64,000 nucleotides of DNA from Phalacrocorax aristotelis (GCF_949628215.1 NC_134288.1:5394001-5458000), one strand, 5' to 3'; shown: positions 14,401 to 25,219, numbered from the stretch's first letter. Notes: generated by a model not told the origin, from the letters alone. Numbers and translations are program-made.

Positions 14401-17400
14401 TGAATGAAGGCTGAGCAGGTAGCACTAACTGCATTTCCTCCTTTCCAAGAGCTTACCTTTGAAAACTACACTCTTGAAGAAAGAGTAATTGGGTGTACTT
14501 CCCCTGCTTCCTTTTTTAGAGGAAGGGAACACAACACCTCTTCACCATGCCCCCTACGCTGTCTGGAGCAGCCTCCTTCTCCCACCAGCAACAGCACAAC
14601 AGAGCCAAAAACAATTCTTTGGTCTCCAAGACAGACCCAATGTTGGGATTGGCAAGGTAACAGCACTAGCAGACTGCTGTCCTCTGCCTGGATAACACAC
14701 TTGGGCTCACATTACACGTCTAGCTCCTGGAGAGAGAGACCTCCCAAGAGTCATTCTGTTGGAGAACACTGGGGGAAGGCACAGACCGTCTATGTAGACA
14801 CCAGGCTGTGGCAAAGGCAGCATGAGAGGCAGCAGAAGGGTGAACGAACAGCTCTGATATGCCTTGGCAGGGCAGGGGACTAACCCAGCTGCCTGCTCCA
14901 AACATGCTGGTGCAGTACCTGGCTCCCAGCTCTTGTTTGACTTTGGCTCTCCTTGTCATCAACCTCCACCAGCAAGTACACCGACTTGGGCTCCTTAGTT
15001 TCATTGAGGAAGCCTCCTGTGTCCACCTTTCGCTTGATGGTGGAGTTCCAGTGATTCTTCACAGCATTGTCGGTCCTGCAGAGAAAGCAGAAGAAAACAG
15101 AAACCACAACTTACAGCAGCCTTAAAGCACAGCAAACTGCTCCTACATGCTCTCCAGCCCTGTTCTGTGAGCCCAGCACGTGGATCTCCACAGGCCACCC
15201 AGCTGCAATGGCAACAGTGAGCAAAGAGGTCCTACCTCCCAGGCAGCAGCTTGGCAATCTCCGCCCAACGGTTCCCCAGGACCTTGTGGGCCTCAAAAAT
15301 GATGCGATCCTCCTCCTCTGTCCACGAGGACTTCTTCACCTCAGGGTTCAGGTGGTTATGCCAGCGTTCCCGGCACTGCTTCCCTAACCGCCCTTTCAGG
15401 TGCTTGGCTATCAGGGTCCATTGTTTGGTGCCATATTTTTTGACAAGTTCAATTACCTTTGAAGAGAACGGGAGGAAAATAAGGAAACGGGATTAAGGAG
15501 GGGAAGGTCAATACAGTCATCCTCAGGATTTACTTTGCTCTTCACCTCTCTTGGGACCAGGTATGGGCAGAGAAAGGCCCCTTAAGAGAGAAAGCTGGAG
15601 GGATCCAGCTGAATTTCTGAAAGAGTCTGTCTCTACGCAGACATTTTGCCACATGGCACCTCTGAATGCAGACAACTGCTCCCAGAAGACGGGGTGGAGA
15701 CTGGCAGGTGCACCAAGAGCAGGGGGACCCAGGTTTAGAAACACATGCCTATGTCTGAGCAAGGGCCAGGTCCCATGCGCTCCAAGGCTCCTCTGCCCTC
15801 TCTCCTACCAAGGGCCCGGCCGCATGACAACAGTCCCCAAAAGCTCTGCACTGGTCTGCCCACTGGGACAGAGGCGTGGCCTCCCTTTTAACAGAAGGTG
15901 CTACACCAAGAACATGCCAGGGCCTGCAACTCCATGCCCTGCTAGCACCAGGACACACAATGAGGGCTCCAAAGCAAAACCAAACAATATTCATTCACCT
16001 CAGAGCCATCCACTTTGCCACTTTTCCCTCACCCAGGGCTTTGTCACTTCTGCCTGAGGCTCAATGCAAATGTCTGGGCACTGAATCTGTTCTGAGCCCC
16101 TGCGATATGTCCACAGCACAGTCAGGACAAAACAATCTATTGCCTGCACTGTTCAGCACACCAAAATCTTGAAAGGAGGCTGAAGGGTTCTCAAAGAGCA
16201 TTTCTACCCTTGCCAGCCGCGCTCAGCTGAAAGGTGCAGACAGACAGGTGATGCTCACAGTGCTCTTGACTCAAAACAAATGTCCCTACTACAGACTTTT
16301 GACTATCAAGCACAAACAAATGGACCAAAGACACCAAGCTGAGGTACAGGCCAAGGAGCTGGAGTGCTTGCAGGGCAAAGCAACCTACATCGTCAGGAGG
16401 AGAAACCTGGAGCCTAGCCTGGCCAGGGTGGCAGTGGCATCGTAACTGAGTAGGCTGGCAGAGTCAGGACATGCAAAGGGAAGGGGAAAGCAGGCAGCTA
16501 TTGCTCTGCTGTAGGAAGGTGGAAGGACATCATGAAAGCTTCCTCAGGATGTGCTTGACATAACACAGATGGGAGGCAAAAGGTACCATAACAGCCTGCA
16601 ATGGGACCAAAAGGGAAAGAAATCGGGGAGCAGAACTGTTACAGAGAATCTGACAAACTAGGAAATTTTGCAGCAGAAAACCTTGGTGAAGGTTGGAATT
16701 CATTCCAACTTTTCTTAAGTACATCAAGACGATGACTTTATCTGAGCTGGCCCCTCTCAGCTGACTCTGGAATCAGCAGAGAAATAGGTTTGCAGATATG
16801 ATGATTCACCTAGCCGACCTCAGACATCCACTTTAGGCTGTCTACTGTGGCACAGGAAATGCCACTTTTCTTTTCTCTCGGGTCCCACATGGCCATGCCA
16901 AGTAGAGATCTGCCAGCAGGCTGACGAATTAATTCCCTTTTCTGCCCTCTCCCTTGGCCCCCTCCTGTAGCAGTACTGTGTGAAAGGGAGGGGTTTAGCT
17001 AAAAAGTCCCAGACCTGCTTCTGCTTGTCATGACCACAGCTGCATTAGTCTGCTCAGAACAGGTCAGAGTGCTGCCCTCGTGGATATCCACCATTGGAAA
17101 GAATCACCCACAGTTTACAAAAAGACCTGAGGGTCTGACACCTCCATCCTCTCCACAGACAGTCACAGTCCAACACTCAGGTCCTCCTGGCCCTGACTTA
17201 CCTTTTGGTCCTCCTCTTTGGTCCAAGGGCCCTTAACCAAATCTGGATTCAACACTCTCAGCCACCGGTACTGACACTGCTGATCGCTGCGGTTCTGGGA
17301 CAAGGAACGAGAGTAGCCATGCATTAGACCAGAGGTTCCAAAAACCCTTAGAGCAACAGCAGTCCCCACACATACAGCTTGTCCCACAGAAAACCTGCAG

Positions 17401-19822
17401 AAGCACATGGACAAAACATAGTATGACTAGGGCACTGGGCACAGAAACATGGACAGGAACCTTGATTCTCACCCCACCTCAACAGACTCGCCCTTGAAAG
17501 TCCTCTATACAAGAAGGATGTCTCCCTGCCCTGAAGAAGCACCATTTCACAGCCTGGAGCTGCAGCCACAGAACTGAGTCCCACTGTGCAAGATGCTGCA
17601 CAGACACAGAGAACGAGAGCAATGAACACAAGAAGCAACATGCAAATGTTATGATTCCCAACTGGGCAAGGGGTCACTTACAGGAAAGTGACTGGCCAGG
17701 AACTTCCAGTCATTCTGCCCATAATGTCTTACTAACATCTTCAGCTGCTCATCCTGCAAAGAACAAAGACACAGACTTTCACGTATACTGAGGCAACACA
17801 CACCACAGGCATCCCTGGGCTGATGGCATCAAGAGAACAAGCTACTTTCAACTGTCAGGAAGGACTTTTTGGCAATACGCATTCAGGGGAGGAAGGTAGC
17901 TCACACCACCCTTTAGCAGCGCTCCAGTATGTGGAGCTCAGCTGGAACAGACTGTTTGCTTCTGGGCTCTGCACTAGGGAGAGCTCATACACTGAGTACA
18001 AAACAAGAGCTCAGCTCTGTTCCAGTACAGTCTGATTCAAACCCTGTGGCCAAGCTACCTGCTTATCCAGCCCCAGTACACCACTGGCCAGACAGTCCAT
18101 CCCCCAGCTCAGCCACCGCTTTTGCCTGGCCAAGAGAGCTGACTGGTTTGAGTGTATCACCACTAGCCTAGTGATCTACTGTCTGTCAGTGCTGCTGGGC
18201 TCTACGGCATTTCTTTCATGAACCTTCATTTCTTTCACTTCTATAGCCCCGGTGTGCCTACTCTCACAGCTCACAAACAGCCTGCTATAGGTGTCCTTGC
18301 CCATGTGCTCTGGCAGGGCAGAGGCATGAAATAATTCCTTGGCCAATGTAAGCCCAAATCTTTGATCCCTGCACAAAGAGCACCTTACTTTGAGTTGAGA
18401 ACCCAGGGGGAGACAGGACATCTTGTAGTTTTTCAAACAGAATAGAGATGACTGAGGAACTGGGAGGAGGGAAGAGAATATCCCAACTAATTTCAGGCTC
18501 TCGGCCAGGATGACTAAGTCATCATCCCAATAGTCTCAACATTCCCTGCTGTTGCTAGAAAAAAAAAGGGAGGACGTTTCCACTGTGCAATTCCGCTTGC
18601 TGGAGGCCTCAGCCCACCTCTGGAACCCCTCTTTCCTCACAGGAGAGTTGCAGGCAGCAGATGCCTCACTCAGAGCTCTCACACCTAAGCTAAAGTGCTT
18701 GGAGCTCTGGCTCTCCAGGCTACACTTCAGACTCCCCTGAACCTCCTAGCCTCATTAAGCGCTTCGCTCACATCAGCAAAACAGACACGTGGTCTTCTCC
18801 AGTAGCAAGACAGCGGAAGGTGCTGTCGTGGCCAGCAGGTGAGGACTGGGGTGGAGGTACCCGCACCACGGGTGCCATGCCAGAGGCCTACCCCAAAGCA
18901 CCTGCCCTCAGCAAGTGCCAGGCTCTCACTCACCTCTTCTTGCGTCCACTTGACTTTGCACCTGCCATCCCGCTGCTCCGGCACATCTGAGTCAGTATCC
19001 TGGTAATGCAGCTCATCCTGGTCCTCACTAGAGATGAATAAATGAAGATTATAATTTCTACCTCTGATAAAAATGCAGCAGAGGGAGCGACCTCCACTAC
19101 GCAGAGCAGAGCTCCAGACAGCAACCCACACTGTGCAGAGCAGAGCTCCAGATCTACTCTCTTCCACCACTGAGACCCAACACCTCACAGACATTCACTC
19201 AGACACCCCAGTTTCCCTCAGATTCCCTCAGCTTTGGAATCCCGGTGCATGCTAGCATTTTTTATGCTGCCGAGAGCAGGGGAAGGAGCCTTTCTCTCGG
19301 TTTCTGCTCCCTCCTGTCCCTCTAGGAGGACTTTGCACCTAGGGACCGGCACCATTTCCCCTCCTTACAGCTCACCAGTCTCGGGGATTGCTGGAGCAAA
19401 GGGAAGGGATGCGAGGAGCAGCCAGAAGGCAGCCGGCTGGCACTGGGAGAACAGCCCCGCGGGGCTCCACACATCACCCACCCAGACCCCCCCCGCCGCC
19501 CCCCTGCTCCCGAGCCGGCAAAGCCAGGCCCGCGCCCAGCTCCCTGGGCGACCCGAGAGGAACCTTTAGAGCAGGTCCCGCGGAACACGCAGCCCGGGGG
19601 TGCGGGGCCGCGGCCCTGCCTGCAGCCCGCCGTCCCGCTGGAGAGCGGGAACGGCCGTCCGGATGGGGGGGGGGGGGGGGTTATCGGGGAAGGGGGGGGG
19701 GCCGCGCGGCCGGGAGGAGCCCCCAGGGGTTCCCCAGGGGCTCCCCCCCGCACCGGCGCGGCGGGAGGGCGCGGGGGCGGCGGCGGCGGGACCCGCACTC
19801 ACCCGCGGCTGCGGCGCGCCAT
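5420..19822 (-). CDS. MYBL2: MYB-related protein B (B-Myb), 14 coding exons
   Basis: DNA-binding transcription factor that works with the MuvB core to switch on G2/M genes. Minus-strand coding exons, high to low: 19822-19803, 19027-18934, 17753-17682, 17294-17202, 15456-15236, 15075-14919, 14199-13930, 12668-12282, 10652-10513, 9529-9430, 8784-8671, 8107-7991, 7757-7611, 5548-5420. All junctions are GT-AG, phases carry through, and the total is 686 codons (human 700). The start is MARRSRG with numbering identical to human through the first repeats. Three Myb repeats span about residues 31-185, with the spaced tryptophans, [20 protein letters not shown] at 63-82 and the third recognition helix [16 protein letters not shown] from 168. 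An acidic stretch follows ([13 protein letters not shown]). The C-terminal regulatory part carries many S/T-P sites ([20 protein letters not shown]), the basic [12 protein letters not shown] block near 558 and the conserved tail ending TSRTLILS. Long divergent stretches are confined to the middle region, as in other vertebrates. Confidence 0.97.
19665..19701. repeat. Two uninterrupted G tracts in MYBL2 intron 1
   Basis: There are 16 consecutive G at 19665-19680 and 10 at 19692-19701 on the plus strand, separated by TTATCGGGGAA. They lie about 100-160 bp inside the first intron. The plus (non-transcribed template) strand could form G-quadruplexes, and the exact run lengths are prone to assembly error. 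Confidence 0.85.
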
Positions 19823-19905
19823 GGCGGGGCCGGGCGGCGGCGGCGGCGGCACTTTCCTATCTCGCGCCAACGGCGCCCCCCCCAGCGCGGGGCCGGGCCG
19901 CGCAT
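19823..19905 (-). promoter_or_regulatory. MYBL2: MYBL2 proximal promoter with E2F-like element
   Basis: Just upstream of the ATG, the minus strand reads TTGGCGCGAG at 19870-19861, about 40-48 nt before the start codon. This fits the E2F/DP consensus. B-myb promoters in mammals are known to be controlled by a promoter-proximal E2F site that represses the gene in G0/G1. No TATA box is seen, and the surroundings (about 19430-20160) are a CpG island. Use of the site is inferred from its position and the known family regulation. Confidence 0.6.
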
Positions 19906-20165
19906 GCGCGCTGCCGCCTCCCGCCCGCACAAAGAGGCGCGCGCGGGAGGGCGCCCGCCCGCCCCGCACCCCCTCAGCCCCAGAGCAGCCGCAGCAGGAG
20001 GCAGCCCCGGGCAGCAGGGTCCCGCCGGGTCCCCGCCGCGGGGCAGGCCTGGGGTGCACCGAGAACCCCCTCGGGACGCGGCGCCGCTCAGCTCCGGAGA
20101 GGGGTCTGCGCCCGCCACCACACCGCTGCGGTCACCGCACGCCACAGCCAGCCGCGGGACAGGGT

Positions 20166-20195
20166 CACACACACACACACACACACGCACACACA
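20166..20195. repeat. (CA)n microsatellite
   Basis: This is a CA dinucleotide array of about 15 units with one CG interruption. It lies about 340 bp upstream of the MYBL2 start codon, at the edge of its CpG island. Confidence 0.9.
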
Positions 20196-20391
20196 ACCCC
20201 CCACCACCACCCCGGCAGCCGCCTCCCATCAAAATGGGGGGGAGAAGGGCAAATTAAAGTCAACCACCTTCCCCGCGTTGCTTTTGCCGCGCCAGGGGTG
20301 CACTATGGGGTACCAGGAGGAGAGCACGGGTCTGGCACAGCCTGGAAGAGAAAAGAGGCGGTCAGCACGGAAAAGCTCGGCTCTTCCTGCG

Positions 20392-20460
20392 TCATAGAAC
20401 CATTTAGGTTGAAAAAGATGTTTAAGATCATCAAGTCCAACCACTGTTGACATTTGTCTT
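20392..20460 (-). mobile_element. CR1 LINE 3'-end fragment
   Basis: The plus strand reads TCATAGAACCATTTAGGTTG, then AAAAAGATGTTTAAGATCAT and CAAGTCCAACC. This matches the reverse complement of the 3' untranslated end of avian CR1 retroposons. Only about 70 bp is clear, so it is a 5'-truncated and diverged copy. Its presence supports a sauropsid, most likely avian, origin for the window. Confidence 0.75.
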
Positions 20461-21205
20461 TCTTGAAAAAAAGTAAAATCTTCCTCTTGTGACCTGAACT
20501 GCCCATCACTATATGAAAAATTCTTCTACCAACCAATAAACCTGAACCGTAATCGGTAACAAAGATACTGTGGCAATCGTATCCTCACAGCAGAAAGTCT
20601 ACTTTTTTTTGTTAAAGTGCTATGAAAAAGCAGGTTAAACCGTAACCGCTGCCGGGCGGCGGCACTGTCACACCACGCACGGGAAGCGGGAGCGGAAAAG
20701 CAGCCGGAGCAGCCACCCCGGTGACAGCTGGCCCCAAGCGTGCCAGCTCTTTGCACACGTGTGCTCTCGACTTGCGCTGTTTTCTCGCTGCCTGCGTACA
20801 CACAGCACGCGCACCCGCGAGCGCCGATACAGGATCCATAATGTCCGTGTTCGGCCTGCGCACGTGGATGCTCCTGGCCAGCGTTTTGGAGCAAACCACA
20901 CAAAACTGAAGAGATGGGTCCCCAGCAAGGGGACCCTCCCCGAGTGTTGTGTCCGGGCTGGAAAGCTCCGTGTGCCTTCCTCCTCCTCCAACAGCAGAGG
21001 ACCAAAGCCCCTGCAAACCCCCCTCTGCTCTCCAGGGTTGCCTGTGACAGGCTGCAAACACAACCTAGCCCTTGCAGGGCTCAGTTTATGTTCGGTAGCT
21101 AGCCACAGCCCCCAGTCACTGCCCCTGTGCTTAAACAGAAGCAAACAAAACCCCGCCCTCTCCCAAATTAGCTTAATTAGAAATGAGTCTGCTAATTGCC
21201 AGAAT

Positions 21206-21276
21206 TATAAAAGCACTATTAGCAACACTAGCAACAAAGGCTCAAGATCTTGAGGGGGTCTCTGTAGAAGCTGAAG
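21206..21276 (+). promoter_or_regulatory. TATA-type promoter and candidate first exon of the unknown plus-strand gene
   Basis: TATAAAAG at 21206-21213 lies about 25-30 nt before a predicted start near 21236-21240. A strong donor, GAAG then GTGAGT, begins at 21277. AT-rich homeodomain/HNF1-like words (TTAGCTTAATTAG near 21169, TTTAATTAAATAAT near 21336) flank it. A short frame opens at ATG 21183, upstream of the predicted start, and runs 31 codons to the donor. It would leave one base, whereas the terminal exon at 22226 needs two, so at least one intervening exon or a different first exon is required. The promoter call is inference. Confidence 0.4.
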
Positions 21277-22225
21277 GTGAGTAGTGCTTCATAGTCTATC
21301 CTCTTAGTATGTATTCTTTATTTCTTACCTGCTAATTTAATTAAATAATCTTTAAAGTGTTTTAATCTCTTAAAGAAAATTTTCTTTCTAGGCTGACCAC
21401 ACAGCTGCCCCCTTTATAGTAAATTCAGGATCTTTTTATTTCTGTTTGTAACATATTTAGTGTAAGAAATGGCTTCAAGCCACAGCAGCTGCCTTCCCTG
21501 ACCTGCCCCACTCCCTCTAGGGTTGCTGGAAGGCAGCTGCCCATGGAGCTGCTGGTGGGAATCTCCTCCCAGGCAGAGTGGGAGCATGAAGGAAGCTCCC
21601 GTCCATGGAGCGGAAGGCAGGGGCGTACAACACGACATGAGAGCAGCCAGGAGGGCTTGTTCCCAAGGACCTCCCCCGGTGCCCTGTGTGGGCTGGGGGA
21701 CCCCACAGGTCTGCGGTGGGGCTAAAGGTAGGGTGAGAGCCGCTCCTCAACCTCTCCCATCCTAACCAGAGCCTGGTTTTAGCACCTCCATCTCAAAGAC
21801 ACCCAACTCTAACTGAGGTTAATGGTCCTCTGACTCAAGGAATATGGATAAAGTGTTCTGTATCTCTGGGGAAAACCAGCTCCATCTCACTACTGCTAAG
21901 TACTAAGTGCTTATACTCGTGCTAAGATGGAGAGGCTTACTGAGACTCTATACCATGGGGTACAAAGCTAATAGTGGGACACAGGCTGAGGCTGAATAAA
22001 TACTGCTTTAGGGAGGGTCCATGATGACCTCTAGCCAGTAAAAAGGCTTTGATGCAATTGTGTTGCTCCAGAAGACAAAGGGTTGACACCCACCCACCTA
22101 CCTGTTCTGGATCCTGCTCAGCTCTGCTTTACTAAGCAAGACTGAGACAGGATTTTGCAGCAGATCAGTTCAGCTGCTGTAAGTTTGCAACTCACTGATG
22201 GACAATAACCTGTTTATTCTAACAG

Positions 22226-23024
22226 GGACATCCTGGTCTCCATAAGCCTGACCGTGGTGGGATTCTGCATGATGCTGTCCACCAAGAGGCATGGTACCAG
22301 CATCCTGACCGTAAAGGAAATCCTGGAAAATGGCTTTGTGGCTGGGGTCTCTAGCCATACACATTCTTCTCCTGTCCAGAGTTATTACATGGATGATAGC
22401 AGTGCCTCCAAACCGGACACCTGGGAGTTTCTCATAGACTTGGACAACACAACAAAAAGCAGTTCCCCTTGTGTAATCAAGCAGTCAGAGTCTCTGAGCA
22501 GCTGTGTGAAGACTGACCTGCACAGCCTGACCCAGGGTGTCTCCGACCTCAGTCTCGTCTGCTTCTGCAAGACCAACCACAGTCAGGCTGCCTTTGACCT
22601 GTCTAATTTGCCTTGTGAGCACCGCAGCAGAGCCGGCTCCCTGATGGATGTGGCATCGCAGAACACCTCAACGCCATGCAAGAAAGAAAAGTGCCCGAAA
22701 CCACTGGAGAGCCTGCTCTCCAAGAGCATCGAGCTCATCGGTGACGTCTCAACCCTTGGGAAGATGCCAGCACCCGGATGGGAGATCTCAGCAATAAAAG
22801 CCCCTCTGGATACCAGCCTGTCCCTTGATGTCAGCAGTGAGGAGTTAAGGCTACTGGGATGCTCCAAACTGGACACTCCATCCCTGGAGACCTCTGTAGT
22901 AATTCCTCTGGCGTGGCCTGGTGGGTTCAAGAGGCACCCTACGCTGATCCACAGGACTGTCGCCCCTGAGAGCCAGCTGAACGACCTTGAGCCCATCCCC
23001 GAGCTTTTCCCCCCCGCTCTGTGA
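22226..23024 (+). CDS. Terminal coding exon of an unrecognised putative membrane protein
   Basis: A pyrimidine-bearing acceptor (TTTATTCTAACAG) precedes 22226. The frame, entered with one base completing a codon, runs about 266 codons to TGA at 23022-23024. The first residues, DILVSISLTVVGFCMMLS (from 22227), form a hydrophobic membrane-spanning segment. They are followed by a basic turn (TKRHG), then SILTVKEILENGFVAGV and a long Ser/Thr-rich, acidic, probably cytoplasmic tail containing tryptophan-anchored patches (DTWEFLIDLDNTT; PAPGWEISAIK). The tail ends LEPIPELFPPAL. I cannot name the family; the shape (short membrane part in upstream exons, long soluble tail in the last exon) recalls small accessory subunits such as barttin, but I see no convincing homology. 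The gene is divergent from MYBL2 (start codon 2.4 kb away) and convergent with IFT52. The 5' coding exon or exons were not resolved. Confidence 0.6.
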
Positions 23025-23390
23025 CACTGCCGCTGCCCTGGCTCCGCGCCGGAGCACGGCGGGCTGCGGGGCGCCCGCCCGGGGACCTGCCGCGCTGCAG
23101 AGGAGCACGATGCGCACAGCGGATCCCTGCTGCAGCACAGAAGATGCCGCCCTCCTCCCCTGCCCTGAGCCAGGGGCTTGCTTGCTGATGGCACACCGGT
23201 GAAAGGCTAAATGCTCCAGCCGGGGGTGCCCGGAATGGCAAACTGCTCGGGGCCCTGCTGAAGCGCAGGCTGTGCACGGCACCCCTGGAAGGTAGCGCCC
23301 GCTCAGCAGCAGCCCTCCTGGCTCCCCCCTCCCTCCCCGACCGCTGTCTCTTGTCTTAATGCAATAAAGATATACATTTCACTGTGTGCG
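23025..23390 (+). terminator. 3' UTR and polyadenylation signal of the unknown plus-strand gene
   Basis: AATAAA at 23363-23368 is followed after about 15 nt by a GT-rich downstream element (CACTGTGTGCGTGGTCTCCGG). This is the classic cleavage arrangement, giving a 3' UTR of about 360 nt. The signal's good placement after the 266-codon frame is the main reason for believing that frame is a real terminal exon. Confidence 0.65.
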
Positions 23391-23399
23391 TGGTCTCCG

Positions 23400-24260
23400 G
23401 TGCTCCCTGACCGCCCGCCCGGCCGCGGCTGAGCGCCGCCGGCTGAGCAGGGCCGGCCGGGCCCGGCTCCGCCGCATCGAGGCCCGGCTGCCGGTAAAAC
23501 CCCACCGAGCGCTGCCATCTCCAGCGCCGCCCCACCCGCGTGGGGAGCCCCACGGCCCCTCCGCGCCCCGGTGCGGGGCCGCCACAGAGCCCGGGGCAGG
23601 GGGCCCGGCCTCCGCCGCCGCCGCCTGAGGAGGGGCGAGAGGCCGCGACAAGATGGCCGGGGCCCGGGCGGGGAGCCCCGCGGCCGCCGCCGGCCCCGCT
23701 CCGCTCCCGGGTGCGCGGCCCCGGGCCGCCCCGCCCGCCCAGCCCCGTTACCTGGTAGAGGGGCCCGGGGAGGTCTCGGTGTTGGAGGGGCGCCGGAGCG
23801 CGGCTCTGCTCCCCGCCGCCGGGCCATGGCGGCCGCCGGGGCCCGCCGCTGCCCACGGGGAGCGCGGGCAGGAGGCGCCGCCGGGGCTGGGGATCCCTCT
23901 TCTGGCACGCTGGGAGAAACACAGCCTGGGAGCGGCGGGGCACAGAGCGGCTGCCCCAGCGCCCGCCGTGCGGCCCCGCCGGTGGTTCGTGTGCGACTCG
24001 CATCGCCGCTCCAGCACCGCGCGGGAGGCACGGAGCCGGAGGCGCAGCTCACCCGCCGCCCCCGCACCCTGGAGCCGCAGGGGCAGCTCGCCCTACACCC
24101 CCGCACCCTGGAGCCGCAGGGGCAGCTCGCCCTACACCCCCGCACCCTGGAGCCGCAGGGGCAGCTCGCCCTACACCCCCGCACCCTGGAGCCGCAGGGG
24201 CAGCTCGCCCTATACCCCCGCAAACCGGTCCGAGGGAAGGAAACGAGCCCCCCCAAACGC
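23400..24260. promoter_or_regulatory. CpG island not assigned to a known gene, with candidate first exons
   Basis: This is an extremely GC- and CpG-rich stretch beginning right after the polyadenylation site of the plus-strand gene. On the minus strand, a perfect Kozak start (GCCGCCATGG, ATG from 23827) opens 25 codons beginning MARRRGAEPRSG. It runs to a good donor, CCAG then GTAACG, with the exon ending at 23752. On the plus strand, ATG at 23653 (ACAAGATGGCC, YY1-like context) opens a 308-codon proline/alanine/arginine-rich frame to 24579. Neither product resembles a known protein. Frames stay open easily in such GC-rich DNA, so they are not strong evidence of coding. The island may drive a noncoding transcript or a gene whose other exons I did not find. 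Confidence 0.5.
24027..24221. repeat. 39-bp tandem repeat, about five copies
   Basis: Four nearly identical 39-bp units start at 24066, 24105, 24144 and 24183 (unit begins ACCCTGGAGCCGCAGGGGCA). They differ by a single base in the last copy. A clearly related, diverged unit precedes them at 24027-24065. The unit length is divisible by three, so frames through it give 13-residue repeats, and it lies inside the unassigned CpG island. Near identity suggests recent expansion. Confidence 0.95.
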
Positions 24261-25018
24261 ACCCCAGCCCCGCTACAGATTTTTGGCTCTGCTGCCAGAG
24301 CTTCCCGCCCCACACGGCCACTTGCTCTCCTTCCTTGTCTTCCTCTCCCATGGCCGCTCACAGCAGACACGACGACACGGAGAACTACTTGCTAAAACCA
24401 CGTTCCAGGGCATTTACAGTTTGCCAAAGACCCGTTACATGCTCCCCCCTCTTCTTTTAGGGAGAGTGAGGGAGGGGAAGTCATGGTGCATGAAAGGACA
24501 GAGACAAAAAAGGGAAAGCAGCAATAGGTGCTTGGAACCAACTTTTGTGAAGTCCAGCAATAATTTCATTAACACATAAACTCGGCGCCCAGCTGCATGC
24601 CGAACCTTCCAGTGGCCTAGCCTCGCTTCTTGAAAGCCCTCACCCCCTTGCACTCCTCCAAAATTCTGTCAATCAGCCATAAAGTTTATGCGTATCACAT
24701 TCCCATGACCAAAGTAAGCACTTCCGTTTATAAAGTAACAGTTTAAATACTTCCACAGGGCTAAAGGGATGGCTTTGAAAGGGAGATGCAAGCTACTGCC
24801 GCCACACGTATGCCACTCTAGAGCTTCTGGCCAAAAAACATCTATTCAGTGAAAAAAAATCTGTTCTTTTACTTCAGCTGTCAGCATGGCACGAGAAACA
24901 GTGAACAGGGAGCTCCTTGTATTCTCTGGCTGCTCAGCTCACTTTTTTCTAAACCATGTTACATCATCAGAACAGGTGACAAAATAACTCAGAAAGAGGG
25001 CCCAGAAAGAGAAAGTAT

Positions 25019-25219
25019 TTACAGTTTGAAGTATAAACACCACAGAACAGCACAAACCAGATCTAGCATCAGGAAGAGGATCACACAGGTGTTTGGTTCA
25101 ACTGCAGTCCGTGCCGGTTGAGTGATTGGCATCGATACTGCAGAGGAAAGGGTGCGCTTATTGTGTAAATCAGTAGCTGGAACATAGGAAGTACTCGGTG
25201 TGACAAACGCAACCATGCC
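25019..25219 (-). other. Candidate alternative terminal exon downstream of IFT52
   Basis: The minus strand has a very strong acceptor (a 25-nt pyrimidine-rich tract ending TTTTTCTCTAAG) just before 25219. The following frame is open for 66 codons, beginning GMVAFVTPSTSYVPATDLHN. It starts in phase 0, which is exactly the phase left by IFT52 exon 12, so it could splice in place of exon 13. The peptide is unlike any IFT52 C-terminus I know. It lies beyond the predicted IFT52 polyadenylation signal at 25968-25973. This is speculative. Confidence 0.25.

Noticed and set aside
19388-20397. Long overlapping frames (up to 289 codons) on both strands around the MYBL2 promoter
   Set aside because: Stop codons are rare in this CpG island; the peptides are Pro/Arg/Gly/Ala-rich noise in every frame.
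21183-21276. 31-codon frame from ATG 21183 to the GTGAGT donor as the first coding exon of the unknown gene
   Set aside because: It starts upstream of the predicted TATA-driven start, and its phase does not match the acceptor at 22226. Direct splicing would hit a stop within a few codons.
22583-23194. 203-codon minus-strand frame opposite the unknown plus-strand exon
   Set aside because: The plus frame has an acceptor, a membrane segment and a well-placed AATAAA. The minus frame lacks these and is Arg/Ser/Ala-rich as expected of a shadow.
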